Below, piece after piece: positions 25,657 to 37,238 of a stretch of DNA of 64,000 bases. Each line of letters begins with the position of its first letter. The first letter of the stretch is position 1. The stretch spans positions 350,110-414,109 of the forward strand of contig DATAJS010000005.1 of NCBI GenBank assembly GCA_036262035.1, read 5' to 3'. The notes under the pieces are model-generated. The model ran no database searches and was not told the origin of the DNA. It saw only the letters and a list, made by a program, of their open reading frames with translations. A program made the position numbers and the translations under genes. Origin of the DNA: Burkholderiales bacterium (lineage in GTDB: Bacteria; Pseudomonadota; Gammaproteobacteria; Burkholderiales; SG8-41).

Positions 25657-27504
25657 GGTTTTAGGCCGCCAGACCTGGCCGATGGAAACGTTCTCCAGCC
25701 GGCGGCGGCTGCCGTAGATCAGGTTGACCAGCGCGCGCGACACCATGACCGCGCTGAACATCGAGGTGAGAATGCCGAGGCAGTGCACGACCGCGAAGCC
25801 CTTGATCGGACCCGAGCCGAACGCGAACAGCGCGATGCCCGCGATGAGCGTCGTGATGTTCGAGTCCAGAATGGTGTTCCATGCGCGGTCGTAACCCGCG
25901 GCGATCGCCGCCTGCGGCGAGTTGCCGTTGCGCAGCTCCTCCCTCACCCGCTCGTTGATCAGCACGTTGGCGTCGATCGCCATGCCCAGGGTGAGCGCGA
26001 TCGCCGCGATGCCCGGCAGGGTCAGCGTCGCCTGCAGCATCGACAGCAGCGCGATCAGCAGCAGCAGGTTCATCGACAACGCGATCACCGAGATCACGCC
26101 GAAGAGCCGGTAATAGATGATCATGAAGAACGCGATCGCGGCGAAGCCGTACCACATCGAGTGGAAGCCGCGCCTGATGTTGTCCGCGCCCAGCGACGGG
26201 CCGACCGTGCGCTCCTCGATGATCTCCATCGGCGCCGCCAGCGCGCCGGCGCGCAGGAGCAGCGCGACGTCGCTCGCTTCACGCGTGGTCATGCGCCCGC
26301 TGATCTGCACGCGCCCGCCGCCGATCTCGGTGCGGATCACCGGCGCGGTGACGACCTCGCCCTTGCCTTTCTCGAAGAGCAGGATCGCCATGCGCTTGCC
26401 GACGTTCTCGCGCGTGACCTGCTGGAAGATGCGCGCGCCCTGGCCGTCGAGGCTGATGTGCACCGCGGGCTCGCCGGTCTGCGAATCGAAGCCCGGCTGC
26501 GCGTCGTTGATGCGGTCGCCGGTGAGCACGACCTGTTTCTTGACGAGGATGCCCGCGCCGCCGCGCTCGACGTAATACTCGGTGTTGAAAGGGGCAGTGC
26601 CCTGGGCCGCCGCAGCGAGCGAGGCGGGATCCATCTTGTCCTCTTCGACCATGCGGATCTCGAGGGTCGCGGTGCGGCCGAGGATCTCCTTCGCCTTCGC
26701 GGTGTCCTGCACGCCGGGAAGCTGGACGACCACGCGATCGCCGCCCTGCTGCTGGATGATCGGCTCGGCGACGCCGAGCTCGTTGACGCGGTTGCGCAGC
26801 GTCTGGATGTTCTGCTGGAGCGCGAAGTCCGCCGTCTTGCGCTGCGCTTCGGGCTTGAGCGTGCCGACGATGCGGAAATCGCCGGCGTCGTCGATCGGCC
26901 TGAGCTCGAGGTCGGGCATGGTGCGCTGGATCTCGTCCAGGCCGCGATCGCGCGTGGCGGCATCGCGAAAGCGCACCACGACGCTCTGGCCGTCGCGGCT
27001 CACCCCGCTGTACTGGATGCGCTTCTCGCGCAGGCCGCCGCGGATGTCGTTGCCGGCCGCGTCGAGGCGCTTCTGGATCGCGCCCTTCATGTCCACCTGC
27101 AGCAGGAAGTGCACGCCGCCGCGCAGGTCGAGGCCGAGGTACATCGGCTTGGCGCCGATCGCGTGCAGCCACTCGGGGTTGTCCGACAGCAGGTTCAGCG
27201 CGACGACGTAATCGTCGCCGAGCGCTTTCTGCAGGACGTCCTTGGCGCGAAGCTGGGTATCGGTGTCCTCGAAGCGCGCCTTCACGCTCGTCGGATCGAG
27301 GAAGATGCCGTCGGCGGCGACGTTGTTCTGCTTGAGCGCGTCGCGCACGCGTTCGAGCAGCGCCTCGTCCGCCTTGAGCGTCGCGCGCACCGGCGAGACC
27401 TGCACCGCGGGCACTTCACCGAAGAAGTTCGGCAGCGTATACAGCAGCGCGATCAGCAGGATGACGCCGATCAGCGTGTATTTCCAGACGGGATAGCGGT
27501 TCAC
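25651..27504 (-). CDS. secD: Protein translocase subunit SecD
   Basis: Membrane protein of 617 residues assisting late steps of Sec export. One N-terminal helix (YTLIGVILLIALLYTLPNFF), DLRGGVHFLLQVDMKGAIQKR, a large periplasmic domain (about 40-430), then the C-terminal helices with GMAIDANVLINERVREEL. The start is GTG at 27504, overlapping the yajC stop (GTGA), as in a translationally coupled yajC-secD-secF operon. Confidence 0.97.
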   Translation of the reverse strand: MNRYPVWKYTLIGVILLIALLYTLPNFFGEVPAVQVSPVRATLKADEALLERVRDALKQNNVAADGIFLDPTSVKARFEDTDTQLRAKDVLQKALGDDYVVALNLLSDNPEWLHAIGAKPMYLGLDLRGGVHFLLQVDMKGAIQKRLDAAGNDIRGGLREKRIQYSGVSRDGQSVVVRFRDAATRDRGLDEIQRTMPDLELRPIDDAGDFRIVGTLKPEAQRKTADFALQQNIQTLRNRVNELGVAEPIIQQQGGDRVVVQLPGVQDTAKAKEILGRTATLEIRMVEEDKMDPASLAAAAQGTAPFNTEYYVERGGAGILVKKQVVLTGDRINDAQPGFDSQTGEPAVHISLDGQGARIFQQVTRENVGKRMAILLFEKGKGEVVTAPVIRTEIGGGRVQISGRMTTREASDVALLLRAGALAAPMEIIEERTVGPSLGADNIRRGFHSMWYGFAAIAFFMIIYYRLFGVISVIALSMNLLLLIALLSMLQATLTLPGIAAIALTLGMAIDANVLINERVREELRNGNSPQAAIAAGYDRAWNTILDSNITTLIAGIALFAFGSGPIKGFAVVHCLGILTSMFSAVMVSRALVNLIYGSRRRLENVSIGQVWRPKTT

Positions 27505-27824
27505 GTGTTTTTGATCGTGCCCTTGGGCAGCACCGTCTGCACCGCGGCGCGCTGCACCTGGATCTCGGTGTTCGGCGCGATCTCGACCGAGACATAGCCT
27601 TCGCCGATCTTGCTGATGCGCCCGAGGATGCCGCCGGCGGTGACGACCTCGTCGCCCTTCTGCAGCGCGTCCACCATCGCCTTGTGCTCTTTCTGGCGCT
27701 TCATCTGCGGACGGATCATCAAGAAGTACAGCACCGCGAACATCGCGCCGATGAGCAGCATGCTCTCGAAACCGCCTCCGGTCGCGCCCCCGGTTGCCTG
27801 CGCCCAGGCGTTGTTAATGAACAT
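27501..27824 (-). CDS. yajC: Preprotein translocase accessory subunit YajC
   Basis: A 107-residue protein with one membrane helix (ESMLLIGAMFAVLYFLMIRP) followed by the soluble RPQMKRQKEHKAMVDALQKG and VVTAGGILGRI segments typical of YajC, which associates with SecDF. ATG at 27824 with GGAG upstream. The 54-base gap from tgt contains a GC-rich inverted repeat (about 27842-27864) without a T-run. Confidence 0.95.
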   Translation of the reverse strand: MFINNAWAQATGGATGGGFESMLLIGAMFAVLYFLMIRPQMKRQKEHKAMVDALQKGDEVVTAGGILGRISKIGEGYVSVEIAPNTEIQVQRAAVQTVLPKGTIKNT

Positions 27825-27878
27825 GTACGTTCTCCGTTGAGCCGCCGGCGCGAGCGGCCGGCGAAAAATCGTCGAATT

Positions 27879-30450
<2,572 letters not shown>

Positions 30451-30465
30451 GTCGGGGGGGAGTGC

Positions 30466-30552
30466 TGGTGCCGGGAAAGGGACTCGAACCCTTACAGTGT
30501 CGCCACCGGCGGATTTTGAGTCCGCTGCGTCTACCAATTCCGCCATCCCGGC
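30466..30552 (-). tRNA. tRNA-Leu (anticodon CAA)
   Basis: The minus strand gives an acceptor GCCGGGA pairing with TCCCGGC, a D-arm with TTGGTAGACGC, anticodon loop CTCAAAA (anticodon CAA, decoding UUG), a long class II variable arm (GGTGGCGACACT region), T-loop GGTTCGAGTCC and encoded CCA (30466-30468). It lies between panC and queA. tRNA-Leu is not a queuosine substrate. Confidence 0.97.
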
Positions 30553-30566
30553 ATGGGAGGTGCGCG

Positions 30567-30595
30567 ATTATCCCGTACTCGCGACGATCGGTCAG
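30567..30595 (-). promoter_or_regulatory. Promoter of tRNA-Leu
   Basis: On the minus strand CTGACC (30590-30595), a 17-base spacer, and GATAAT (30567-30572) stand about 14 bases before the mature tRNA 5' end. The -35 box overlaps the panC stop codon. Probably also supplies queA transcription. Confidence 0.6.
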
Positions 30596-31425
30596 CCGCG
30601 AGTCACTTCGATGTTGTCGATCAGCCGCGTGCGGCCGAGGCGCGCGGCGGCGACCACCACCAGCTCGCGCTCGTCGTCGATCGGCGGCTGGAGGTCGGAC
30701 TGGCGGCGCAGCGCGACGTAATCGGGATGCCAGCCGTAGTGGGCGAGCTCGGCCATCGCTTCGAGCTCGATGCGCTGGTAATCGTGCGCGCCGCCGACGA
30801 GCTGCGCCTTGGCGTTCTGCAGAACGCGATAGAGCCGCGGCGCTTCGGCGCGCTCCTCCGGCGTGAGGTAGCCGTTGCGCGACGACAGCGCGAGGCCGTC
30901 GGGCGCGCGCACGGTCTCCGCGGGAATGATCTCGATCGGCAGCGCGAACTGCTTCACCATGTCGCGCAGCACGAGATACTGCTGGTAGTCCTTCTTCCCG
31001 AAGATTGCCGAGTGCGGCTGCACCAGGTTGAAGAGCTTCAGCACGACCGTCGCCACGCCCTTGAAATGCCCCGGCCGGTGCGCGCCTTCGAGGATGTGCT
31101 GGAGGTCCGAAGGCTCCACGACGAAAGTCTGCGGCTCGGGATAGATCTCCCGCTCGTCGGGCGCGAAGACGACGTCGACGCCGACCTCGCGCAGCCTCTC
31201 GGCGTCCACCGGCAGGGTGCGCGGATAGCGGTCGAAATCCTCCCGCGGGCCGAACTGCAGGCGGTTGACGAAGATGCTGACCACCGTGCACGAGGCGCGC
31301 GGCTTGGCGATGCGGATGAGCTCGATGTGGCCTTCGTGCAGGTTGCCCATGGTCGGCACGAAGACGTTGTCGGGCTCGCGACGCAGCCGCTCGCGCAGCT
31401 CCGCGACTGAGTGAACGATATCCAT
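30592..31425 (-). CDS. panC: Pantothenate synthetase
   Basis: ATP-dependent condensation of pantoate and beta-alanine. The 277 residues contain FVPTMGNLHEGHIELIRIAK (HIGH-like motif), SIFVNRLQFGP, and LALSSRNGYLTPEERA (KMSKS-equivalent). ATG at 31425 overlaps the panB stop (TGATG). Last of the run hda to panC. Confidence 0.96.
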   Translation of the reverse strand: MDIVHSVAELRERLRREPDNVFVPTMGNLHEGHIELIRIAKPRASCTVVSIFVNRLQFGPREDFDRYPRTLPVDAERLREVGVDVVFAPDEREIYPEPQTFVVEPSDLQHILEGAHRPGHFKGVATVVLKLFNLVQPHSAIFGKKDYQQYLVLRDMVKQFALPIEIIPAETVRAPDGLALSSRNGYLTPEERAEAPRLYRVLQNAKAQLVGGAHDYQRIELEAMAELAHYGWHPDYVALRRQSDLQPPIDDERELVVVAAARLGRTRLIDNIEVTRG

Positions 31426-32216
31426 CAGAAGCTGTGCTCGGGTCCCGGGAACGTCCCGGCCTTCACTTCCCTGACGTAGAGCTCGACGGCCGCCTGCACG
31501 CTGCCGCCGGGTTTCATGTAGTTCTTGACGAACTTCGCTTTCTTGCCGGGATAGACGTCGAGCATGTCGTAGAGCACGAGCACCTGGCCGTGGCAATCGA
31601 CACCCGCGCCGATGCCGATCGTAGGACCGCGCACGCTGGCCGTGATCTCTTTCGCGAGCGCCGCCGGTATCGCTTCGAGCACGATCATGCCGGCGCCCGA
31701 TTCCTCGAGCAGCTTCGCTTCCTCGAGCAGGCGCTCGGCGTCGGTCTGCTGCTTGCCCTGCACCTTGTAGCCGCCGAGCTGGTGAACCGACTGCGGCGTG
31801 AGGCCGAGGTGCCCGCACACCGGGATGCCGCGCTCGGTGAGGAAGCGCACCGTCTCCAGCATCGGGCGCCCGCCTTCGAGCTTCACCATGTGCGCGCCGG
31901 CCGCCATGATCTGCGCGGCGTTGCGCAGCGCGTCCTCCCGCGAGGTCTGAAACGTGCCGAAAGGCATGTCGCCGATGATGAACGCGCGCTTGGCCCCCCG
32001 CGCAACGTTCGCGGTGTGATAGCAGATGTCGCGCAGCGTGACCGGGAGCGTGGACTCGTGGCCCTGGAGCACGTTGCCCAGCGAGTCGCCGATCAGGAGC
32101 GTCTCCACGCCCGCGGCGTCGAGCACGGACGCGAAGCTCGCGTCGTAGCACGTGAGCTGGGTGATCTTGGTGCCCTCGTGCGCCATCTTCTGGAGCGCGG
32201 TCAGGGTGATACGCAT
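31425..32216 (-). CDS. panB: 3-methyl-2-oxobutanoate hydroxymethyltransferase
   Basis: Adds a hydroxymethyl group from methylenetetrahydrofolate to ketoisovalerate. The 263 residues include [20 protein letters not shown], the metal-binding [17 protein letters not shown], and MVKLEGG. Operon with panC; 58 bases follow the deoxynucleoside kinase. No recognisable ketopantoate reductase lies here; the panE-like gene at 7146-8075 is in a catabolic setting. Confidence 0.96.
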   Translation of the reverse strand: MRITLTALQKMAHEGTKITQLTCYDASFASVLDAAGVETLLIGDSLGNVLQGHESTLPVTLRDICYHTANVARGAKRAFIIGDMPFGTFQTSREDALRNAAQIMAAGAHMVKLEGGRPMLETVRFLTERGIPVCGHLGLTPQSVHQLGGYKVQGKQQTDAERLLEEAKLLEESGAGMIVLEAIPAALAKEITASVRGPTIGIGAGVDCHGQVLVLYDMLDVYPGKKAKFVKNYMKPGGSVQAAVELYVREVKAGTFPGPEHSF

Positions 32217-32274
32217 GGCGTTTTCGTTCGGACGGAGAGATTCCGGGCCGGAGATTATAACCAGCCGCCGAAAA

Positions 32275-32919
32275 TCAGCCGCCCAGCGAGAAGAATTCGC
32301 GCGGGCCGCGCATCGCCGCGATGCGCTCCATGAGCAGCGCGAGATCCTCCTGCGACTCGTGGAAGTTGAGCCGGTCCGAGTTGACGATGAGCAGCGGCGC
32401 GCCCGAATACTGGTAGAAGAACCGCGTGTAGGTGTCCGCCAGCGTCACGAGATACGCGTCGGGCATGTTCTCCTCGTACGGCACGCCCCGCCGCTGCACG
32501 CGGTCGATCAGGGTGTTGGGCGTCGCCTGCAGATAGATGACCAGGTCGGGCGCGGGCGCCTGCGGCCTCAGGTGCGAATAGATCTGCTCGTAGAGCTTGA
32601 GCTCGTCGTCCTTGAGCGTGAGGCGCGCGAACAACGGGTCCTTCTCCAGCATGAAATCGCCGACGATCGCGCGGCGGAAGAGATCGGCCTGGTTGAGCGC
32701 GGTGAGCTGGTCGATGCGCTGGAACAGGAAGAAGAGCTGCGTCGGCAGCGCGTAGCGCTCGGCGTTCTCGTAGAAGCGAGGCAGGAACGGGTTCGCGTCG
32801 GGCTCTTCGAGCATGAGCGCGGCGCCGCTCGCTTCCGCGATGGCCTTGGCGAGCGTCGTCTTGCCGACCCCGATCGGGCCTTCGACGACGATGTAGCGGT
32901 ATTTGTCGGGCAGCTTCAT
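32275..32919 (-). CDS. Deoxynucleoside kinase
   Basis: A 214-residue P-loop kinase of the dGK/dAK family that phosphorylates deoxynucleosides for salvage. Walker A is [18 protein letters not shown], followed by the substrate-site [20 protein letters not shown] and the LID-like [14 protein letters not shown] at 32919 overlaps the folK stop (ATGA). The folK-kinase-panB-panC order is common in betaproteobacteria. Confidence 0.92.
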   Translation of the reverse strand: MKLPDKYRYIVVEGPIGVGKTTLAKAIAEASGAALMLEEPDANPFLPRFYENAERYALPTQLFFLFQRIDQLTALNQADLFRRAIVGDFMLEKDPLFARLTLKDDELKLYEQIYSHLRPQAPAPDLVIYLQATPNTLIDRVQRRGVPYEENMPDAYLVTLADTYTRFFYQYSGAPLLIVNSDRLNFHESQEDLALLMERIAAMRGPREFFSLGG

Positions 32920-33413
32920 TGTTGTTCTTGTTCGATGCGGGTGACGCCGCTCGCGTCCACGCGCGCCGCGAGCTCGCGCACTTTCCCCAACCCGGGCACG
33001 ACCGCGTCCGGCGCGATCTCGGCCAGCGGCACGAGCACGAACGCGCGCTCGTGCATGCGCGGATGCGGGATCGTCAGCGCTTCCCCGGATTGCGCGGTAT
33101 CGCCGTACAGGACGATGTCGAGGTCGAGGGTGCGCGGGCCGTTCTTCATTCCGCGCACGCGGGCGTATCGCTTCTCGATCGCGAGCAGCTCGTCGAGCAG
33201 CGCGCGGGCGCCGAGCTCGGTCTCGATCATCGCCACGGCGTTGATGAAATCGGGCTGATCGTCGAATCCGACGGGGGCCGTGCGATACAGCGACGACACC
33301 GCGCCCAGACGTGTATCGGGCAGCATCGCGAGCTCCTCGATCCCGCCTTCGATCTGGCGGAGCGGGTCGTCGAGATTGCTGCCGAGCGCGATATACGCCG
33401 GTGTCAGCTTCAA
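32916..33413 (-). CDS. folK: HPPK, 6-hydroxymethyl-dihydropterin pyrophosphokinase
   Basis: Pyrophosphorylates the pterin in folate synthesis. The 165 residues contain YIALGSNLDDP, YRTAPVGFDDQPDFINAV and the HPPK signature GPRTLDLDIVLYGD followed by IPHPRMHERAFVLVPL. The start is TTG at 33413, overlapping the pcnB stop (TTGA). Coupled on both sides. Confidence 0.94.
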   Translation of the reverse strand: MKLTPAYIALGSNLDDPLRQIEGGIEELAMLPDTRLGAVSSLYRTAPVGFDDQPDFINAVAMIETELGARALLDELLAIEKRYARVRGMKNGPRTLDLDIVLYGDTAQSGEALTIPHPRMHERAFVLVPLAEIAPDAVVPGLGKVRELAARVDASGVTRIEQEQQ

Positions 33414-34777
33414 GTCGGCTCCGTCTCGGCGGCGCCGGCGCTCTCGCCGGCGGGCTTGCGGCGACGGCGGCGGCGCTTGCGCTTCGGTGCATCGAAGTCT
33501 TCCTGTTGCGCGAGCAGCGCGCGGCGCTCGGTCTCGTCGGCGTGCTGGAAGCGCGTCCACCACTCGCCTACGCCCGCATCGACCTCCCCGCTCGCGCAGC
33601 GCAGCAGCAGGAAATCGTAGCCTGCGCGAAAGCGCGGGTTCTCCAGCAGCCGGTACGGCCGACGGCCGTTGCGCTGCATGAAGCGCGGCTGCATGACCCA
33701 GATCTCCTTCATGTCCGCGCCGTAGCGGCGCGGGATCGCGAGCTTCTCGGCCTGCGTCTGCGCGACCTGCTCCATCGCCTGGAACAGCGCGGGGATCGGC
33801 GGCACGCCCTCGCTCTCGAATTTCTTCCAGGCCACGAGCACCTCGTGCCACAGCAGCGACGCGAAGAGAAAGCTCGGCGAGACCGGCTTGTCGCTCTTGA
33901 TCCGCGCGTCGGTGTTCCTCAGCGCCATCATCACGAAGCGCTCGCCCATCGGCTGCTCGAGGATGACGTCGAGCATCGGCAGCAGACCGTGGTGCAGCCC
34001 TTCCTGGCGCAGCGCCATCACGCACTCGTACGCATGGCCCGAGAGGAGCAGCTTCAGCATCTCGTCGAAGAGCCGCGCCGCGGGCACGTTGGCCAGGAGC
34101 TTTGTCAACGCCTTGATCGGCGCGCGCGTCGCCGCGTCGATCTCGATGCCTTTGCTCGCCGAGAGACGCACCGCGCGCAGCATGCGCACCGGGTCCTCGC
34201 GATAGCGCGTCTCGGGGTCGCCGATCATGCGCATCTTTTTCTTCTTCAGGTCGTCGAAGCCGCCGTGGTAGTCCCAGACCTCCTGCGTCGACGGATCGTA
34301 GAAGAGCGCGTTGATGGTGAAGTCGCGCCGCACCGCGTCCTGCTCCATCGTGCCGAACACGTTGTCGCGCAGGAGGCGCCCGTGCTCGTCGGCCACCTGC
34401 TCTTCGGTTTCCTCGGCGGCTGCGGCGCTGGCGCGGTAGGTGGAGACCTCCACGATCTCGCGGCCGCACATCACGTGCACGATGCGAAAGCGCCGGCCGA
34501 TGATGCGCGAGCGCCGGAAAAGCTCACGCACCTGCTCCGGCGTGGCGCTGGTGGCCACGTCGAAGTCCTTGGGATCGAGACCGAGGATCGCGTCCCGCAC
34601 CGCCCCGCCGACGACGTACGCGGTGTGTCCGTTCTCCTGCAGCGTCTGCGTCGTTTTGAGCGCGCACGAGCTGATGCGGTCGCGCGAGATGCCGTGCTCG
34701 CTGAATGGAACGACTTTCGGCCGTCGAGCCTTGAAGATGCGGCCCGAGAAGACCTTGCCGAGGAATTTGGTGATCAT
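33410..34777 (-). CDS. pcnB: Poly(A) polymerase I
   Basis: Adds 3' poly(A) tails to RNA, promoting decay. About 455 residues: nucleotidyltransferase core with YVVGGAVRDAILGLDPKDFDVATSA (GGAVRD and the DxD metal motif), RRDFTINALFYDP, RMLRAVRLSASKGI, and a basic C-terminal tail (PKRKRRRRRRK) as in E. coli PcnB. ATG at 34777 is preferred; the frame also allows an ATG at 34819, and neither has a clear ribosome-binding site. Confidence 0.93.
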   Translation of the reverse strand: MITKFLGKVFSGRIFKARRPKVVPFSEHGISRDRISSCALKTTQTLQENGHTAYVVGGAVRDAILGLDPKDFDVATSATPEQVRELFRRSRIIGRRFRIVHVMCGREIVEVSTYRASAAAAEETEEQVADEHGRLLRDNVFGTMEQDAVRRDFTINALFYDPSTQEVWDYHGGFDDLKKKKMRMIGDPETRYREDPVRMLRAVRLSASKGIEIDAATRAPIKALTKLLANVPAARLFDEMLKLLLSGHAYECVMALRQEGLHHGLLPMLDVILEQPMGERFVMMALRNTDARIKSDKPVSPSFLFASLLWHEVLVAWKKFESEGVPPIPALFQAMEQVAQTQAEKLAIPRRYGADMKEIWVMQPRFMQRNGRRPYRLLENPRFRAGYDFLLLRCASGEVDAGVGEWWTRFQHADETERRALLAQQEDFDAPKRKRRRRRRKPAGESAGAAETEPT

Positions 34778-34843
34778 CGAATGAGAGTGGGGCGGATCGA
34801 GCGCGGTCTTGCGCCGCATCGCGTCGAATTCAGCCGTCGCAAA

Positions 34844-35608
34844 TTATACATGCGGCAAGAAGCACCTCTGCGCACCGGCGCCGATCTCGACGAGCGCGCA
34901 GCCGTACGCGCGCTCGAGGTTTTCGCGCGTGAGCACGTCGCCTGCGGCGCCAGTGGCGGCGGTGCCATCGCCGAAGAGCACGAGCGCGTGCGTGCAGCAG
35001 CGGCCGAGCCACATCGGCTCGTGCAGCACCATGATCGCGGTCTCGTCACGCTCGCTCACGCGCGAGGACACGAGCTTCAGCACGTGGGCCTGGTGCGCGA
35101 GGTCGAGGTGCTGCAAAGGCTCGTCGAGCAGCATCGAGGCGGCTTCCTGCACCAGCATCTGGGCGATGCGCACCCGCTGGCGCTCGCCGCCGGAAAGCGT
35201 CGCGAAAGCGCGGTCCGCGAATGCGGCCATGCCGACCGCATCGAGCGCGGCGCGGGCGGCGTCTTCGTCCGCGCGCGTGTATCCGGCGAGCGCCGCGCCG
35301 TGCGGATGCCGTCCCAGCACGACGTACTCCGCCGCGGTGCCCCAGTACGCGCCCGGCTCGATCTGGAGCAGCACGCTCGAGCGTCTGGCGCGCTCGCGCG
35401 GCGAGTGATCGGCGATCGGCTTGCCGTCGAGCTCGACGCGGCCCGCCGCCGGCGCGGCGAGCCCCGCCAGCGCGTGGATCAGCGTCGTCTTGCCGGTACC
35501 GTTGCGGCCGAGCACCGCCCATGCCTGGCCTTTGCCGAAAGTCACCGAGAGCGAGCGGCAAAGCACGCGCCCGGGAACCTCGAGCGTCAGATCAGTGCAG
35601 CGAAGCAT
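34844..35608 (-). CDS. FecE/BtuD-type ABC transporter ATP-binding protein
   Basis: A 254-residue ATPase for an iron-siderophore, heme or cobalamin importer: Walker A LGRNGTGKTTLIHAL, Q-loop VLLQIEPGAYWG, signature LSGGERQRVRIAQML, Walker B ASMLLDEPLQHLD and H-loop MVLHEP. ATG at 35608 lies 17 bases inside the permease gene. No periplasmic binding protein or TonB receptor is in the window. No cobalamin riboswitch is seen. Substrate undecided. Confidence 0.9.
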   Translation of the reverse strand: MLRCTDLTLEVPGRVLCRSLSVTFGKGQAWAVLGRNGTGKTTLIHALAGLAAPAAGRVELDGKPIADHSPRERARRSSVLLQIEPGAYWGTAAEYVVLGRHPHGAALAGYTRADEDAARAALDAVGMAAFADRAFATLSGGERQRVRIAQMLVQEAASMLLDEPLQHLDLAHQAHVLKLVSSRVSERDETAIMVLHEPMWLGRCCTHALVLFGDGTAATGAAGDVLTRENLERAYGCALVEIGAGAQRCFLPHV

Positions 35609-36575
35609 CGCGCGGCCTTGACAGGAGGAGCAGCATCGCGGGAACGCCGATCAGGGCGGTGACGACCCCGACCGGGAGCTGCTGGGGCGCCCACACGCTG
35701 CGCGCGGCGGTGTCCGCGACCGTGAGCAGCGTGCCGCCGAGCATCGCGGCGAGCGGCAGCAGCGCACGGTGGCGGTGCACCCCGGCGAGCCTCAGGGCGT
35801 GCGGCGCCATGAGACCGATGAAGCCGATCGCGCCGCCGAGCACGACCGCGGCGACCGTCGCGAGCGCCGCTGCCCCGAACACCGCGAGCTTGAGCCCGCC
35901 CACGCCGACGCCGAGCGAGCGCGCCTTGAGCTCGCCGAGCGCGAGGAGATCGAGCTGGTTCGCGGCGACGATCCCGAGCGCCGCGACGACGCCGAGCACG
36001 ATCCACGACGGCACAGCCGATCCGGCCTGCGACAGATCGCCCATCAGCCAGAACAGCATGCCTTTCACCTGCGCCTCGGGCGCGAGCACCAGCGCGAGGC
36101 TGATGAGCGCCGACAGCCCGGCGGAGAGCACGACGCCGGTCAGCAGCAGCCGATAGACGTTCCACTCGGCGCTGCGCCAGGTCAGGCCGAACACGATGCA
36201 CAGCGCGGCAATCGCGCCCAGCAGCGCGTAGGCGTTCGTCATGGCCGCGCTCGCCCCCGCCGCGATCGCGAGCAGCGCGCCGACCGAGGCGCCGCCCGAA
36301 ACGCCGAGCACATACGGATCGGCGAGCGCGTTGCGCAGCAGCACCTGGAGCATCACGCCCGCGACCGCGAGCAGGGCGCCGCAGGCGTACGCCGCGAAGG
36401 CGCGGGGCGCGCGCAGGTTCCAGATGACGTCGTGGACGATACCGGACGCGGGAAAAGCGATGCTGTCGAACACCGCGGTAAAGCCGAGCGGCAGGCTGCC
36501 GGACGCGAGCGCGGTGGCGAGGCTCGCGACGCTCGCGCACGCGAGGACGATCGCAGCCGCGCCAGTGCGGTTCAC
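35592..36575 (-). CDS. FecCD/BtuC-type ABC transporter permease
   Basis: A 327-residue inner-membrane permease with about ten helices and family motifs NLRAPRAFAAYACGALLAVAG, RNALADPYVLGVSGGASVGAL and IGFIGLMAPHALRLAGVHRH. The start is GTG at 36575, overlapping the HAD gene stop (GTGA). Forms an importer with the downstream ATPase. The pair interrupts the usual hda-HAD-pcnB neighbourhood. Confidence 0.92.
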   Translation of the reverse strand: MNRTGAAAIVLACASVASLATALASGSLPLGFTAVFDSIAFPASGIVHDVIWNLRAPRAFAAYACGALLAVAGVMLQVLLRNALADPYVLGVSGGASVGALLAIAAGASAAMTNAYALLGAIAALCIVFGLTWRSAEWNVYRLLLTGVVLSAGLSALISLALVLAPEAQVKGMLFWLMGDLSQAGSAVPSWIVLGVVAALGIVAANQLDLLALGELKARSLGVGVGGLKLAVFGAAALATVAAVVLGGAIGFIGLMAPHALRLAGVHRHRALLPLAAMLGGTLLTVADTAARSVWAPQQLPVGVVTALIGVPAMLLLLSRPRDASLH

Positions 36576-37228
36576 GCGAGGGTCATGACCGGCCAGCCGT
36601 GCGCGCTCGCGTGCGCGCGCAGCGTGTCGTCGGGATCCACCGCGACCGGATCGGTCACGCGCGTCAGCAGCGGCAGGTCGTTCAACGAGTCGCTGTAGAA
36701 CCACGAGCGCTCGAAGGAGCCGAGCGACCTGCCCTGCGCGGCGAGCCACGCCTCGAGCCGCTGCACCTTGCCGTCGCGAAAGCACGGTATGTCGGCGACC
36801 CCGCCGGTGAACTGCCCGTCGCGCTGCTCGGGCTCGGTCGCGATGAGATGCTCGATGCCGAACTCGCGCGCGATCGGCGCGGTGACGAAGCTGTTGGTCG
36901 CGGTGATGAGCACGCGCGTGTCGTTCTGGTGGCGCGCGACGAGCTCGCGGGCGGAGTCGCGGATGATCGGCATGATCTTGCTCCGCATGAACTCGGCGTG
37001 CCATGCGTCGAGCACGTCACGCCCGTGACGCGACAGCGGCTTCAACTGGAAATCGAGGAACTCGCGGATGTCCAGCGTGCCCGCCTTGTACTGGTCGTAG
37101 AAGTGCTGGTTGCGCGCTTCGTAGACTTCGCGATCGAGCACGCCCTGCTCGATGAGGAACTGCGCCCACTCGAAATCGCTGTCGCCGGCGAGGAGGGTGT
37201 TGTCGAGGTCGAACAGTGCGAGATTCAA
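36572..37228 (-). CDS. HAD-IB family phosphatase (SerB-like)
   Basis: A 218-residue HAD hydrolase: motif I ALFDLDNTLLAGDSD, motif II LITATNSF, motif III/IV SDSLNDLPLL. Members of this group dephosphorylate phosphoserine, histidinol-phosphate or similar; the betaproteobacterial copy beside hda is usually unassigned. It starts 10 bases after hda and overlaps the permease gene. Confidence 0.9.
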   Translation of the reverse strand: MNLALFDLDNTLLAGDSDFEWAQFLIEQGVLDREVYEARNQHFYDQYKAGTLDIREFLDFQLKPLSRHGRDVLDAWHAEFMRSKIMPIIRDSARELVARHQNDTRVLITATNSFVTAPIAREFGIEHLIATEPEQRDGQFTGGVADIPCFRDGKVQRLEAWLAAQGRSLGSFERSWFYSDSLNDLPLLTRVTDPVAVDPDDTLRAHASAHGWPVMTLA

Positions 37229-37238
37229 TTCGGGTCTT

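Noticed and set aside
30451-30546. N-terminal extension of queA beginning [15 protein letters not shown]
   Set aside because: These codons are the tRNA-Leu gene read as protein; queA homologues start at [11 protein letters not shown].
34844-36575. Cobalamin riboswitch upstream of the transporter
   Set aside because: The genes overlap or closely follow hda and the HAD gene; there is no leader sequence to hold one.
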